In this document: positions 24,329-24,348 of the stretch, piece after piece
How the letters are laid out: each line of letters starts with the position of its first letter
How positions within the stretch are numbered: the stretch's first letter is position 1
From: RFSX01 sp964495785
GTDB lineage: Bacteria > Bacteroidota > Bacteroidia > Chitinophagales > Saprospiraceae
Length of the DNA: 24,348 nucleotides
Assembly: GCA_964495785.1 (NCBI GenBank)
Contig: CAZBXL010000060.1
Coordinates: 1-24,348 of the forward strand
Direction: 5' to 3'
The notes under the pieces: model-generated
The model's input: the letters and a program-made list of their open reading frames with translations, nothing else
Databases searched by the model: none
Told to the model about the DNA's origin: nothing
Position numbers and translations under genes: made by a program

Positions 24329-24348
24329 TGGAGGTCGCGACCAGATTC
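24329..24348 (-). tRNA. tRNA 3' end, truncated by the window edge
   Basis: Read on the minus strand the end of the window gives part of a T-loop (GAAT), the T-stem strand CTGGT, a seven-base acceptor strand CGCGACC, discriminator T and an encoded CCA. The T discriminator fits tRNA-Cys or tRNA-Gly, and an acceptor strand expected to start GG favours Cys. The anticodon lies outside the window, so the identity is open. Confidence 0.7.

Overview
The window looks like a chromosomal segment of a member of the Bacteroidota. It is AT-rich. Leaders upstream of starts are A/T-rich and lack Shine-Dalgarno sequences. Several genes are preceded by TAnnTTTG boxes, the -7 element typical of this phylum, and the gene repertoire fits (TlpA-like lipoprotein thioredoxin, single-domain ManC, Bacteroidota-style thioredoxin/TPR proteins). 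The genus cannot be named from sequence alone; Saprospiria- or Flavobacteriia-like lineages are possible.

Layout. 1-6200 is housekeeping and stress: a small membrane protein, class II fumarase, Mn-type superoxide dismutase, a TspO/MBR membrane protein, and the TrkA-TrkH potassium uptake pair overlapping by one base. 6331-10935 is a minus-strand operon read in the order sulfotransferase, mannose-1-phosphate guanylyltransferase, GT4 glycosyltransferase, lipoprotein thioredoxin. Diverging from it, 11048-14977 carries a degenerate alkaline-phosphatase-superfamily protein, a NodB deacetylase, an O-antigen ligase/polymerase-like membrane protein and a hexapeptide acyltransferase. Together these form a surface-polysaccharide locus able to supply GDP-mannose and to polymerise, deacetylate, acylate and probably sulfate a glycan.

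14980-20513 holds a class III aminotransferase, two tandem secreted thioredoxin-fold proteins, and exonuclease III translationally coupled to a membrane-anchored protein of unknown function. 20653-24228 holds a GT2 glycosyltransferase, a 680-bp non-coding region, RadA and a formyltransferase. The window ends inside the 3' end of a minus-strand tRNA followed by a clear intrinsic terminator.

The most unusual element is in the 680-bp gap before radA. Three tandem copies of a structured element each consist of a hairpin whose stem is preserved by compensatory base changes, next to a 28-base block that is identical in all three. On the minus strand the hairpins are followed by T-rich runs, so they may be small RNAs or attenuators. 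Other points of interest are a polymerase gene whose conserved-looking N-terminus lacks a standard start codon, an inverted repeat between divergent promoters, and an alkaline-phosphatase-fold protein that seems to have lost key active-site residues.
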